DNA of 64,000 nucleotides from Acaricomes phytoseiuli DSM 14247 (lineage in GTDB: Bacteria > Actinomycetota > Actinomycetes > Actinomycetales > Micrococcaceae), in contig NZ_AQXM01000054.1 in the NCBI RefSeq assembly GCF_000376245.1, positions 20,836-84,835 on the forward strand, given 5' to 3'. Of the stretch, positions 1-9,656 are shown one piece after another. Position numbers and translations under genes: made by a program. The notes under the pieces were generated by a model. It had not been told where the DNA came from and ran no database searches. It worked only from the letters and a program-made list of their open reading frames with translations. How positions within the stretch are numbered: position 1 is the stretch's first letter; the number at the start of each line of letters is the position of its first letter.

Positions 1-191
1 ACCTGCGGCCTTTCCAGGCGGCGGCGGAGCGCGAGTTCGGATTGATCGAGCGGGTGGTCTCGCCGGAACTCTCCCGGCGGGACGGTTCTTCCAAAGCGCG
101 GGCGGCCGAGTCTGCTCGCGAAATCGGGGAGCTGTGCCTCGGCCTGCATGCGGCTCTCGTCCAAGGGCACATCGCCGCACTGGACCACTGA
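1..191 (+). CDS. MerR-family regulator, C-terminal end only (FtsR-like)
   Basis: Partial gene cut by the window start. The reading frame from base 3 gives 62 residues (LRPFQAAAEREFGLIERVV... to ...HIAALDH) and ends at TGA 189-191. The DNA-binding domain lies outside the window. The call rests on context: in actinobacteria a MerR regulator (Rv1828 in M. tuberculosis, FtsR in Corynebacterium) directly precedes a DUF151 nuclease and a second MerR gene, which is the order here. FtsR in C. glutamicum is known to act on ftsZ. The visible tail is alpha-helical in character and rich in Ala and Glu, which suits the C-terminal effector or dimerisation part but is not diagnostic. Confidence 0.6.
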   Translation, partial: LRPFQAAAEREFGLIERVVSPELSRRDGSSKARAAESAREIGELCLGLHAALVQGHIAALDH

Positions 192-304
192 CCGGGCTGG
201 TGGCTCTCCTGTGTCTCAGGAAGGCATCTGGGAGCCGCAGGGCATCAGTATCAGCACCGCAGAATATTTAGAGTCAGCGGATCATAACAGGGGCGGAGGT
301 CGCA

Positions 305-787
305 ATGATCGAGATGGAACTAGTCGGGGTCCGGATCGAAATGCCCTCTTCGCAGCCGCTCGTACTGCTCAAGGAATTGCGGGGCGGCCGCCATCTGCCG
401 ATCTGGATCGGCACACCGGAGGCCAGCGCTATCGCAATTGCTCAACAGGGCGTAATCCCGCCTAGGCCGCTCACGCATGACCTCTTCTATCAGACCCTGC
501 AAGCCCTGGGTCGATCGATCTCCCGGATCATCATCTCCGCGATCGAGGATGCGGTGTTTTACGCCCAGATAGTCCTGGACAACGGGGTCACCGTGAACTC
601 CCGCGCGTCGGACGCACTGGCCTTGGCGCAACGCGGCGGCAGTTCGATCTGGTGTGAGGACGCCGTGATCGAAGAAGCCGGTGTGGTGATCAGCGAGGCG
701 GGAGAGAGCGCGGAGGAAGAAGAGCAGCAGATGCAGGATTTCAGGGCTTTTCTGGATGAAGTCGAGCCCGAAGACTTCGAGAAGTGA
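305..787 (+). CDS. Bifunctional nuclease family protein (DUF151, BFN domain)
   Basis: 160 residues, start ATG 305 behind a GGAGG-type ribosome site at about 295-299. The BFN/DUF151 domain covers residues 4-125, with the family signatures LPIWIG at 31-36, RPLTHDL at 54-60 and SRASDAL at 99-105. The last 30 residues are strongly acidic. The family includes plant BFN nucleases and the uncharacterised Rv1829; enzyme activity in bacteria is not well established. It sits between two MerR-type regulators, an arrangement conserved in actinobacteria. Confidence 0.85.
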   Translation: MIEMELVGVRIEMPSSQPLVLLKELRGGRHLPIWIGTPEASAIAIAQQGVIPPRPLTHDLFYQTLQALGRSISRIIISAIEDAVFYAQIVLDNGVTVNSRASDALALAQRGGSSIWCEDAVIEEAGVVISEAGESAEEEEQQMQDFRAFLDEVEPEDFEK

Positions 788-806
788 GAGCCTGCTGGCT
801 GGAATT

Positions 807-823
807 ACCTTCAAGTAGAAGGT
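807..823. promoter_or_regulatory. 17-bp pseudopalindrome upstream of the second MerR gene (operator candidate)
   Basis: The site reads ACCTTCAAGTAGAAGGT: arms ACCTTC and GAAGGT are perfect, and around the central G815 the 8-bp arms have a single mismatch. It matches, at 15 of 17 positions, the core of the palindrome upstream of ftsZ (37751-37767). It lies 215 bp before the GTG start of the second MerR gene. It is inferred to be a regulator binding site, possibly for one of the neighbouring MerR proteins. Confidence 0.5.
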
Positions 824-862
824 GAAACTTTCGACACGCCGAAGCTTTCGTGGCCCGCCTCT

Positions 863-891
863 TTGACCTTGGACCTTTGCGGTTCTAACGT
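863..891 (+). promoter_or_regulatory. Candidate promoter for the second MerR gene
   Basis: TTGACC (863-868), a 17-base spacer and TAACGT (886-891, fitting TANNNT). This would give a 5' leader of about 140 bases before GTG 1038. Only hexamer matching supports it. Confidence 0.35.
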
Positions 892-1037
892 CGAATCAGA
901 CAGTTCCCATTGCATGTCCTGGCGAACCGCGTCACACTAGAAGCACCGGAAATGCTTTTTCTTCCGTTGCGTCCCGGTGGTCATGCGGCCTCGGTTTGGC
1001 AGCACTTCCCCAGGGAGCTTTGATAAGGAGGGTCTAC

Positions 1038-1625
1038 GTGAGTCTGAAAAGCGAAGCCGGCGAGCTCGAAGATGCCGCCAGCCGGAGCGCCATCTCAGGT
1101 GCCCAGGGTTTGCTTTTCTCTGAAGACCTTCCCGTGCTTGATGATGACGCAGGCTACCGGGGCCCGACTGCTTGTAAAGCTGCTGGTATCACCTACCGGC
1201 AGCTCGACTACTGGGCGCGGACGGGGCTGGTCGAGCCCACAGTGCGCGGCGCTGCTGGTTCCGGATCGCAGCGTCTTTACGGCTTCCGCGACATCCTGGT
1301 GCTCAAGGTCGTCAAGCGGTTGCTGGACACCGGAGTCTCCTTGCAGCAGATCCGCTCCGCCGTGGAGCATCTCCGCGAACGCGGGGTCGACGATCTTGCG
1401 CAGATCACGCTCATGAGCGACGGAGCCTCGGTTTACGAATGCACGTCAGCCGATGAGGTGATCGATCTCGTCCAAGGCGGCCAGGGCGTCTTCGGCATCG
1501 CAGTAGGAAAAGTCTGGCGAGAGATCGAAACCAACCTTTCCGAACTGCCGAGCGAGCAGGCCTCGGATCAGAGCTTCCCCGATGACGAACTCAGCAAGCG
1601 CCGCGCAGCCCGGAACATCTCCTGA
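1038..1625 (+). CDS. MerR family transcriptional regulator (Rv1830-like)
   Basis: 195 residues. GTG 1038 is chosen because AAGGAGG at 1026-1032 lies five bases upstream; an in-frame ATG at 996 has no such site. The winged-helix MerR domain is at about residues 46-115, with YRQLDYWARTGLV at 54-66 and RLYGFRDI at 79-86. The C-terminal part is unlike metal- or drug-sensing MerR proteins and has no metal-binding Cys pattern. It follows the DUF151 gene as in M. tuberculosis (Rv1828-Rv1829-Rv1830). The target is unknown, but a palindrome 215 bp upstream shares its core with one at ftsZ. Confidence 0.85.
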   Translation: MSLKSEAGELEDAASRSAISGAQGLLFSEDLPVLDDDAGYRGPTACKAAGITYRQLDYWARTGLVEPTVRGAAGSGSQRLYGFRDILVLKVVKRLLDTGVSLQQIRSAVEHLRERGVDDLAQITLMSDGASVYECTSADEVIDLVQGGQGVFGIAVGKVWREIETNLSELPSEQASDQSFPDDELSKRRAARNIS

Positions 1626-1633
1626 TATCCCTA

Positions 1634-1657
1634 CCCAGTGCCCCTAGGGCTGCTGGG
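1634..1657. terminator. Weak hairpin between convergent genes
   Basis: CCCAG (1634-1638) and CTGGG (1653-1657) enclose CCCTAGGG in the 40-bp gap between the convergent MerR and ParA genes. The stem is imperfect and has no T run, so it is only a candidate bidirectional terminator. Confidence 0.3.
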
Positions 1658-1665
1658 GACGGAGG

Positions 1666-2478
1666 CTAACGGCCTTCCGCGAGGATCTGTTGCAGTAGCG
1701 CGTCGAAATCCGCAGCTGCGGCTTGCGCGGTCTCACCGGGCCACTGGTGCACCGAACGTGCTGCCCCTTGGATCTGCTGCCAATTCGCCCGTTCCGGCAG
1801 GGTAGGCGTCAAGAGCAGGGAACCGAACATCGACGACATCTCTTCCAAGCGGTAATCGTGTTCCGCGGAACCGTTTCGCACCCGGTTTGCAACCACGCCC
1901 ACCGGGCTCAACTCAGGAGCTATCTCTTGGCGGAAGAGTTCTATGGCGCGCAGGGTCCGCTCGGTTCCAGCGATGGAGAATAAACCCGGCTCAGCAACCA
2001 GGAGCACGTGCTCAGAAGCCATCCAGGCCATTCTGGTGAGACCGTTGAGCGACGGCGGGCAATCGATGAGGACCAGCTCATAGGGCGCGGTCTCCGAGGC
2101 GTCGAGGCCGGAAAGTACGGTAGTGAGCCTGCGGAGATTACGACGACTCAGATCCGGTCGATCGAAGATCCCGGAATAGGCTGAACCGCTGGCGACATCC
2201 AGCACCGCGGGTTCCTTCCGCTGCTGCGAGGCTTGCCCTACCCAGGCCGATGCTGTGACATGGTCGGCCAGACGTGCACGGCGAGGTGATTCGAGCATTC
2301 TGCCGATGTCCTGATGCTTGCCGGTATGGACGCCTAAGCCAGTTGTCGCATCAGCATGCGGGTCCAAGTCCACGACGAGAGTCGGCACCCCCGCAGCCAA
2401 GGCTGCAGATGCCAGGCCTAGGGTCACAGAAGTTTTACCGACGCCGCCCTTGAGCGAGCTGATACTCACAACCTGCAC
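1666..2478 (-). CDS. ParA-family ATPase
   Basis: 270 residues from GTG 2478. The deviant Walker A KGGVGKT is at residues 10-16, the Asp-rich VVDLDPHADAT at about 35-45, and the IDCPP motif of the ParA/Soj/MinD fold follows further on. An in-frame ATG at 2700 would add 74 residues and overlap the start of pyc; ParA proteins normally start a few residues before the P-loop, so 2478 is preferred. No ParB partner is adjacent, so this is probably an orphan ParA (positioning of a protein or complex) rather than the chromosomal ParA. The gene is divergent from pyc. Confidence 0.85.
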   Translation of the reverse strand: MQVVSISSLKGGVGKTSVTLGLASAALAAGVPTLVVDLDPHADATTGLGVHTGKHQDIGRMLESPRRARLADHVTASAWVGQASQQRKEPAVLDVASGSAYSGIFDRPDLSRRNLRRLTTVLSGLDASETAPYELVLIDCPPSLNGLTRMAWMASEHVLLVAEPGLFSIAGTERTLRAIELFRQEIAPELSPVGVVANRVRNGSAEHDYRLEEMSSMFGSLLLTPTLPERANWQQIQGAARSVHQWPGETAQAAAADFDALLQQILAEGR

Positions 2479-2674
2479 GTAGATCCCAACCGATCGATTC
2501 TGGTCTGTCTTGAGCCGCCACGGCATCCGGTGGACACCTAATCGCGGCTCCCGGACTCCACCATCATAGGCGTAGCCGGGGGTTGAGGCTCGTATTTCTG
2601 CTGTTTCTGCTATTTCTACGGGTGACCCGATAAGCTGGCTCCGCAGCGCAGATGCGCTGAGGACGGGGAGGCAG

Positions 2675-5600
2675 ATGTTTTCCAAGATTCTGGTGGCCAA
2701 CCGGGGTGAGATCGCGATCAGGGCTTTTCGCGCCGGCTACGAACTCGGTGCTCACACTGTTGCGGTCTTCTCTTATGAAGACCGCAACTCGATTCACCGG
2801 CAGAAGGCCGATGAAGCCTATCTGATCGGAGAAGAAGGCTGCCCTGTCCGGGCGTATCTGGACATTCCGGAGATCATCAGGGTCGCCAAAGAAGCCGGAG
2901 CCGATGCGATCTACCCGGGGTATGGATTCCTCTCCGAGAACCCGGAGCTGGCGCGGGCCTCAGCTGAAGCTGGGATCTCCTTCGTCGGGCCGCCCGCGGA
3001 TGTCCTGGAATTAGCTGGCAACAAAGTCTCCGCGCTCCGGGCTGCGAAGCAAGCCGGTGTGCCGACCCTGAAATCCTCAGAGCCGTCCCAGGACCTGGAC
3101 TACCTGGTGTCCGCCGCGGACGAGATCGGCTTTCCGGTATTCGCCAAGGCCGTCGCAGGCGGTGGTGGCCGCGGCATGCGGCGTGTTGAGGTCAGGGAAG
3201 AGCTGCCGGAGGCGCTGGAAGCGGCGATGCGCGAAGCGGATGCCGCCTTCGGGGACCCCACGATGTTCATCGAACAAGCGGTACTGCGCCCGAGGCATAT
3301 CGAAGTGCAGATCCTGGCGGACGCCGAAGGCAATATCATTCACCTCTTCGAACGCGACTGTTCTTTGCAGAGGCGGCACCAGAAGGTCATCGAGATCGCC
3401 CCGGCGCCAGAGCTCGATGACAGCATTCGGCAGGCGCTGCACCGGGATGCGGTGGCTTTCGCCAAGGCGCTGGGCTATGTCAACGCCGGCACCGTGGAGT
3501 TCCTGGTCGATACCGCAGGGGAGCGGGCCGGTCAGCACGTCTTCATCGAGATGAACCCACGGATCCAGGTGGAGCATACGGTCACTGAAGAGATCACTGA
3601 TGTGGACCTCGTCCAGGCGCAGCTGCGCATCGCCGCCGGCGCTACCTTGCCCGAACTCGGTCTGAGTCAGGAGACAGTGACGGTCAAGGGGGCTGCGTTG
3701 CAGTGCCGGATCACCACCGAGGACCCTGCCAACGGCTTCCGGCCCGACGTCGGCAAGATTACCGGCTACCGTTCGGCAGGCGGTGCAGGCGTCCGGCTGG
3801 ACGGCGGCACGGTCTACCCCGGGGCTGAGATCAGCCCGCATTTCGACTCGATGCTGGTCAAGCTCATTTGCCGTGGTCGAGACTACCCGGCAGCGGTGGC
3901 GAGAGCCCGCCGGGCTCTCGCCGAGTTCCGAATCCGCGGAGTCGCCACGAATATCCCCTTCTTGCAGGCCGTGCTCGATGACCCGGCGTTCTTCGCAGGG
4001 GATGTCGCCACGGACTTCATCGAAAAGCGTCCCGAGCTGCTGCGCGCCAGAGGTTCTGCGGACCGGGGCACTAAGCTGCTGAGCTGGTTGGCCGATGTCA
4101 CCGTCAACAAACCGCACGGCGAACCGGTTGCTCATGCCAATCCCGCGCTCAAGCTTCCCAGCGCCGAGGAACTGGCTCAGATCGAGGTCCCGGAGGGTTC
4201 GCGGCAGTTGCTGCGGGCATTGGGGCCGGAAGGCTTTGCCCGCTGGCTGCGTGAGCAGGAGGCACTTCAGGTCACGGATACGACCTTCCGAGACGCCCAT
4301 CAGTCCCTTCTGGCTACCCGGGTTCGTACCCGGGATCTCGTGGCGGCCGCTCCCGCGGTCGCTGCGCTGACGCCGCAACTGCTCTCGGTGGAGGCCTGGG
4401 GCGGGGCGACCTATGATGTCGCCTTGCGGTTCTTGGGCGAGGATCCCTGGGAGCGGCTCGTCGCCCTGCGCGAGGCGCTACCGAATATCTGCCTGCAGAT
4501 GCTGCTGCGCGGCCGCAATACCGTGGGGTACACGCCGTACCCGGAAGAAGTCACGGAAGCATTCGTCCGAGAGGCAGCTAGCAGCGGCATCGATATTTTC
4601 CGGATCTTCGATGCGCTCAACGACGTCAGTCAGATGGAACCGGCGATTCGCGCTGTCCGCGAGACTGGGACCGCGGTTGCGGAGGTGGCCCTGTGCTACA
4701 CCGCCGATATGCTGGACCCCGCCGAAGAGCTTTACACCCTCGACTACTACCTCGAGCTGGCCCAGCGCATCGTCGATGCCGGGGCGCATATCCTGGCGAT
4801 CAAGGACATGGCAGGGCTGCTGCGGCCCGCCGCCGCAGCGAAACTGGTCAGCGCGCTCCGCGAACGTTTCGACCTTCCGGTGCACCTGCATACTCACGAC
4901 ACCGCAGGCGGTCAGCTGGCGACGCTCTTAGCCGCTGCCGACGCCGTCGATGTCGCTTCATCCGCTCTCGCCGGCACCACGAGCCAGCCCTCGGCCTCGG
5001 CGCTGGTCGCGGCGCTGGCGCACACTCCCCGGGATACCGGGATCTCCCCTCACGGCAGTCGGGGCCCTGGAGCCCTATTGGGAAGCCGTGCGGCGCGTCT
5101 ACGCCCCGTTCGAGTCGGGGCTGCCCGGCCCCACCGGCCGGGTTTACCAGCACGAGATTCCCGGCGGTCAGCTATCCAATCTGCGTCAGCAGGCTATCGC
5201 GCTTGGTCTCGGCGAGCGCTTCGAGGCCATCGAGGACATGTATACGGCTGCCGATCGCATCCTTGGGCGTCTGGTGAAAGTGACCCCGTCCTCAAAAGTA
5301 GTCGGTGATCTCGCTCTGCACCTGGTGGGGCTTACGGCAGATCCGGAAGACTTCGAGCGGAACCCGCAGAAATACGACATCCCGGATTCGGTGATCGGTT
5401 TCCTCTCTGGAGAGCTAGGGGAGCCTCCCGGGGGATGGCCGGAGCCGTTCCGCAGCAAGGCCCTCGAAGGCCGCGAGGTCAAAGTCCGGGAAGCGGAGCT
5501 CAGCGCGGAGGACCGAGCAGGCCTCGACGGGAGCTCCCAGGAACGCCGGGCGACGCTCAACCGGCTGCTCTTCCCCGGGCCGGCCGAGGAATTCGCCAAA

Positions 5601-6074
5601 GTACGGGAGCGACACGGCGATATCTCAGTGCTGGACACCCGGGACTACCTCTTCGGGCTGCAGCGCGGCCACGAGCACATCATTCTTTTGGGTAAGGGAG
5701 TGCGGCTGATTGCCTCGCTCGAGGCGATCTCGGAAGCCAATGAACGCGGTATGCGTACCGTCATGTGCACGCTCAACGGCCAGTCGCGTCCGGTGAGTGT
5801 GCGGGATCGCAGCATTGAATCCCAGGTCAAGACCGCGGAAAAAGCGGATCCGGTGGCAGCCGGCCAGATCGCCGCGCCTTTCGCGGGCGCAGTGACCCTG
5901 GCTGTGGAGGCAGGCGCTCAGGTGAGCGCAGGGCAGACCGTCGCCACGATCGAAGCGATAAAGATGGAAGCGTCGATCACTACTCCGGTCTCCGGTGCGG
6001 TCCGTCGCACCGCCATCGGGGCCGTCGAGCAAGTTCAGGGCGGCGACTTGCTGCTGGTGGTGGAAGACGGGTGA
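2675..6074 (+). pseudogene. pyc: Pyruvate carboxylase, interrupted by a +1 frameshift
   Basis: Pyruvate carboxylase converts pyruvate to oxaloacetate with biotin and ATP (anaplerosis). The start is ATG 2675 after GGGGAGG. The biotin carboxylase/ATP-grasp region (AGGGGRGM at 161-168) and the carboxyltransferase domain (TTFRDAHQSLL) are intact. At the CCCC run 5046-5049 there is one C too many: upstream the protein reads ...PRDTGIS, and the expected continuation LTAVGALEPYWEAV is in the next frame and runs to 6074. In the first frame translation ends at 5308 after about 85 unrelated residues. The biotin-accepting Lys (EAIKMEA, codon 5961-5963) is in the second part. Removing one C gives 1,132 residues, normal for the family. 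Either the gene is inactive or this is a sequencing error. Confidence 0.9.
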
Positions 6075-6210
6075 TCCTCTGGCTGCTCAGCGGCCCTAGG
6101 CATCGATCGCCCGGATAACGTAAGCTATGGTGTTTGCTGTTTGACGCTGGAAGCTCTTCCGCGTCGCTTGTATGGGCTGGCCGGGAGCGCCAGGAGGGAG
6201 AAAGAGCGCT

Positions 6211-7581
6211 ATGGCTGACGAGGAAGACGCTCAGCTGGAGGAAACCGAGCAAAAGCCGGGGGATGATCCCGGGCCGGAGGCTAAAGAGACTGAGGAGACT
6301 CAGCCGCAGGCTGCGCCCGCGTTGCTCGGCCCGGCCGGTATCGTTGATCCGGCGGGTACCGGTGCTGTCGCCGGTGCGGTGGTACTTCCCACCAACCTGC
6401 CCGAGCCCCCTCCCGGTACCGGGCGACGCAAGGCCCCGGAGGGTTCAGCGGATCACCGGGCCGGGGATGGCTCGAACCAGAGCTCATCTCAGAACGTTAG
6501 CGGTGCCGCCGAGATCGAGTATGTGGGCTGGCAGCCGCGCGGCTCTTCGAGCGAAAACGGAACAAAATCCTCAGCTGCCTCGGAGGCGCATTCTGCGGAT
6601 ACTACTGACGGATCCGGGCACTATTCTGTCCGTAGACCGCACGAGCCCAGCAAGCCGGAACCTGCGGCTGCGCTGACTTCGGACCGGCTGCTCAGCGGCC
6701 GGGACACCCCTCCGGTGGGCGGCTGGCGGCGCTGGGTTTATGAAGCCAGCTTCGGCTACGTCAACCTGGGCGATTCGGACAAGGTCCGCCAGGACCGCGT
6801 CATAGCGCACCGGGTCGCCAGCCGGCTAGGAGAGCGCACGCGGTATGTTCCGGTGCTCTCCCGTAAAGGCGGCGTCGGCAAGACTACGGTCACGATGTTG
6901 CTGGGCCTGGTCCTCGCCGAGATGCGCGAAGACCGGGTGATCGCGATGGACGCGAACCCGGATCGGGGCACGCTCTCCGATCGCTCTCCCGGTCGTGCCG
7001 ACTACACCGCGCGGGAGCTGCTCAAGAACCGATTTGATGTGGATACCTTGGCGAAGCTCGCCGCTTATGTTTCCCGGGATGGCTCCAGGCTGGATGTTCT
7101 CGCCTCGGATACGGACCCTGCGGTTGCGGAGGCCTTTGACGACGCCGATTACCGCGCGGTCACCGATATCCTCAATCATTATTATTCGATTGTCCTCACC
7201 GATTCCGGCACGGGCATGGTGCACTCCGTGATGAAGGGCACGCTGGAGAAAGCCGACGCCCTCGTCCTGGTGTCCGGCGGGAGCGTGGATGAGGCGAGAC
7301 TTGCTTCGGAGACGCTGTCCTGGCTGGAAGCACATGGCAGGCAGGATCTCGTCTCCCGCGCCGTCGTGGTGATCAACCTGGCTGCTGGAGATGGCATCCA
7401 GGTTGATGTGGATGAAATCGAATCGCACTTCACCTCACGCGTGAAAGCGGTGCTGAGGCTTCCTTACGATCGTCACCTGGCAGAAGGTAGCCAGATTCAG
7501 CTCAACCGCTTGCGCCCGCAGACCAGGGTGGCAGCGGTGGAGCTTGCCGCTCTGGTGGTTGACGAGCTGCAAGGGCTCTGA
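6211..7581 (+). CDS. MinD/ParA-like ATPase with long disordered N-terminus
   Basis: 456 residues from ATG 6211, with AGGAGGG at 6192-6198; ATG 6172 is an alternative. Residues 1 to about 160 are low-complexity, acidic and rich in Pro, Gly and Ser. The ATPase domain has Walker A KGGVGKTT at 219-226, preceded by VPVLSR, and a MDANPDRG motif. No partner is adjacent. Similar ATPases with disordered N-termini are known in actinobacteria, some near type VII secretion genes (EspI-like), but no ESX gene is visible here, so the role is open. It ends at a strong inverted repeat shared with the convergent acyl-CoA ligase. Confidence 0.75.
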   Translation: MADEEDAQLEETEQKPGDDPGPEAKETEETQPQAAPALLGPAGIVDPAGTGAVAGAVVLPTNLPEPPPGTGRRKAPEGSADHRAGDGSNQSSSQNVSGAAEIEYVGWQPRGSSSENGTKSSAASEAHSADTTDGSGHYSVRRPHEPSKPEPAAALTSDRLLSGRDTPPVGGWRRWVYEASFGYVNLGDSDKVRQDRVIAHRVASRLGERTRYVPVLSRKGGVGKTTVTMLLGLVLAEMREDRVIAMDANPDRGTLSDRSPGRADYTARELLKNRFDVDTLAKLAAYVSRDGSRLDVLASDTDPAVAEAFDDADYRAVTDILNHYYSIVLTDSGTGMVHSVMKGTLEKADALVLVSGGSVDEARLASETLSWLEAHGRQDLVSRAVVVINLAAGDGIQVDVDEIESHFTSRVKAVLRLPYDRHLAEGSQIQLNRLRPQTRVAAVELAALVVDELQGL

Positions 7582-7586
7582 CGCTT

Positions 7587-7648
7587 CAAAGGCCCCGGTT
7601 CTGCCGGTGACTCCAGATCTGGAGTCACCGGCAGAACCGGGGCCTTTG
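7587..7648. terminator. Perfect 62-bp palindrome, bidirectional terminator
   Basis: Two 31-base arms (7587-7617 and 7618-7648) are exact reverse complements with no spacer. They fill the gap between the convergent ATPase gene (stop 7581) and acyl-CoA ligase gene (stop 7656). The GC-rich stem ends in AAAGGCCCC/GGGGCCTTT, so either strand gives a hairpin followed by a short T tract. Confidence 0.85.
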
Positions 7649-7655
7649 CCTTTGC

Positions 7656-9488
7656 TCACTCGCCGGCGGGCTTCTCCGGCTTCGGTGTGGAGTAGATCTC
7701 CTCGACCAGAGCGTCGAAATCCTTGAGGACCTGAGCTCGCTTGATCTTGAGCGAGGGGGTTAGGTGCCCTGAGGCCTCGGAGAAGTCCGTGGGGACGAGC
7801 CGGAAGGACTTGATGGCTTCGGCATGCGAAACGGATTCGTTCGCCCGGTCCACAGTGGCCTGGATCGATTCCAGAACCTTTGACTCGCGGATAGCGTCTT
7901 CCACCTCGATATCCTTGGCCAGGCCGTGCTGCTCGGCCCACTGCGGCAGCGCCTCCGAGTCCAGAGTGATCAGGGCAGAGATGAAGGGTTTTCCGTCACC
8001 GAGCACGATGCACTGCGAGACCAGGGCATCGGCGCGGATCTGGTCTTCCAGCTGGGCCGGAGCCACATTCTTGCCGCCGGCGGTGATGAGGATCTCCTTC
8101 TTGCGGCCGGTGATCCGCAGGAAGCCCTCATCGTCCAGCTCGCCGATATCCCCGGTGCGAAACCAGCCGTCTTCGAAGGTCTCATCGTTGAGCTCCGGGC
8201 GGTTGTAGTAGCCCTGCATGACGCAGACGCCCTTGGCCAGCACCTCGCCGTCTTCGGCGACTTTGACCGCGTTCCCGGGCAGTGGTTGCCCCACGGTTCC
8301 GATCTTCAGCGCATCGGGACGGTTCACGGTGATTGGGGCCGTGGTCTCGGTGAGTCCGTAGCCCTCCAGCACGGTCAGCCCGATGCCGTGGAAGAAGTGC
8401 CCCAACCGCTCGCCCAGCGGCCCGCCGCCGGAAACCGCGTACTGAAGGCTCCCGCCCATGGCCTTGTGCAGCTTGCTGTAGACGAGTTTGGAGAACAGCC
8501 AGTGCTTGGTCTTCAGGCCCAAGGGCACCTGGCCGGATTCTTCGGCTCGGGAATAGGCGATAGCGGTGTCCACGGCCTTGCCGAAGATCTTGCCTTTGCC
8601 GTCGGACTCGGCTTTGAGTACCGCGGAGTTGTAGACCTTCTCGAAAACCCTCGGCACAGCCAGGATGTAGGTGGGTTGGAAGCTCTGGAAATCATCCAGG
8701 AGGTTCTTGAAGTCCGGGCTGTGCGCTACGCGTGTGCCGCCGGCTAGGTTGAGGATCGAGATGAAACGGCCGAAAACGTGAGCCAGCGGTAGGAACATGA
8801 TGGTTTGCGCGCCCTCTGTGGTCACGATGAAATCATCGATGACTTCGAGTGCGTTGTCCGATAGCTCCATGAAATTGCCGTGCGTCAGTTCAACGCCTTT
8901 GGGTTTGCCGGTGGTTCCGGAGGTGTAGATGACGGTGGCTACATCTCGCAGACCAGGGCCGGAGCGCAGGGTTTCGACCTCGGCGTCGGGTACTTCCCGA
9001 CCCGCATCCCGCAGTGCTTCCAGGCCGCCATCGGTCATCTTCCAGACTCCCGTGACTTGGTCCAGGCCCTCGGCTTCAACCGCTCGTCGGATCGAATCAG
9101 TGTGGCTCTCCGCCTCACCGAAAGCCCCCATGGCTCCGGAATCCGAGATGTTCCAGGCGATCTGGCTGGTGGAGGAGGTCTCGTAGATCGGCACCGATAT
9201 CGCGCCCGCGTACCAGATCGCGATATCCACTAGAGTCCATTCGTAGCGGGTCCGGGACATGATCCCGATCCGGTCGCCCGGCTGCACTCCGCTGGCAATC
9301 AGCCCCTTCGCCACACCGATGGCCTGTTCACGGAAATCCCGAGCGCTGATATCCCGCCAGCCGCCGGAACCATCAGGTACCGCGAAGATCGCCCGTTCAG
9401 GGGTCTCCTGAGCCATTTTCTCGACATAACTGGTGCAGTTAGCGGTTTCGGATACTTTAGTTGCCGGTGGAACGGTGATTTCCTGCAC
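7656..9488 (-). CDS. Long-chain fatty acid-CoA ligase (FadD15-type, AMP-forming)
   Basis: 610 residues. It activates long-chain fatty acids to acyl-CoA. The start is GTG 9488 with GGGAG seven bases upstream. The AMP-binding motif YTSGTTGKPKG is at 188-198, with the GYGLTETTAP adenylation motif near 385 and GWFRTGDIG...GRKKEILITAGGKNVAP in the C-terminal region. Length and motifs fit the FadD15/FAA1-like group. In M. tuberculosis fadD15 lies in the same broader neighbourhood (acyltransferase, aroG, pknL, dcw cluster). It is divergent from glucokinase. Confidence 0.92.
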   Translation of the reverse strand: MQEITVPPATKVSETANCTSYVEKMAQETPERAIFAVPDGSGGWRDISARDFREQAIGVAKGLIASGVQPGDRIGIMSRTRYEWTLVDIAIWYAGAISVPIYETSSTSQIAWNISDSGAMGAFGEAESHTDSIRRAVEAEGLDQVTGVWKMTDGGLEALRDAGREVPDAEVETLRSGPGLRDVATVIYTSGTTGKPKGVELTHGNFMELSDNALEVIDDFIVTTEGAQTIMFLPLAHVFGRFISILNLAGGTRVAHSPDFKNLLDDFQSFQPTYILAVPRVFEKVYNSAVLKAESDGKGKIFGKAVDTAIAYSRAEESGQVPLGLKTKHWLFSKLVYSKLHKAMGGSLQYAVSGGGPLGERLGHFFHGIGLTVLEGYGLTETTAPITVNRPDALKIGTVGQPLPGNAVKVAEDGEVLAKGVCVMQGYYNRPELNDETFEDGWFRTGDIGELDDEGFLRITGRKKEILITAGGKNVAPAQLEDQIRADALVSQCIVLGDGKPFISALITLDSEALPQWAEQHGLAKDIEVEDAIRESKVLESIQATVDRANESVSHAEAIKSFRLVPTDFSEASGHLTPSLKIKRAQVLKDFDALVEEIYSTPKPEKPAGE

Positions 9489-9642
9489 GATAGCTCCCTT
9501 GCATATCTTCGGCCGGTCCAGGGGCTGACGGAGCGCTGCTTCGAGCGAACCTTCAGATTACTGGCCGGTAACTTGTAGTCTGCCATACCGTCCCGCGCTG
9601 ACCAATGCCGATGAGAACAGAAATCATCGCGAGATCTCCTCT

Positions 9643-9648
9643 TAGAAT
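9643..9648 (+). promoter_or_regulatory. -10 element of a leaderless glucokinase transcript
   Basis: TAGAAT ends eight bases before ATG 9657. No Shine-Dalgarno is visible, so transcription probably starts at or next to the start codon. No good -35 is seen. Confidence 0.55.
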
Positions 9649-9656
9649 GATCCCTG

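Noticed and set aside
2479..2700. Longer ParA starting at ATG 2700
   Set aside because: It would overlap the pyc start and put 74 unconserved residues before the P-loop.
3077..4378. Open frame of 433 codons on the minus strand within pyc
   Set aside because: Antisense shadow of a clearly conserved gene; the translation shows no domain.
5040..5055. Programmed frameshift in pyc
   Set aside because: PYC is not known to use recoding, and no stimulator such as a stop in the shift codon or a strong hairpin is evident; mutation or sequencing error is simpler.
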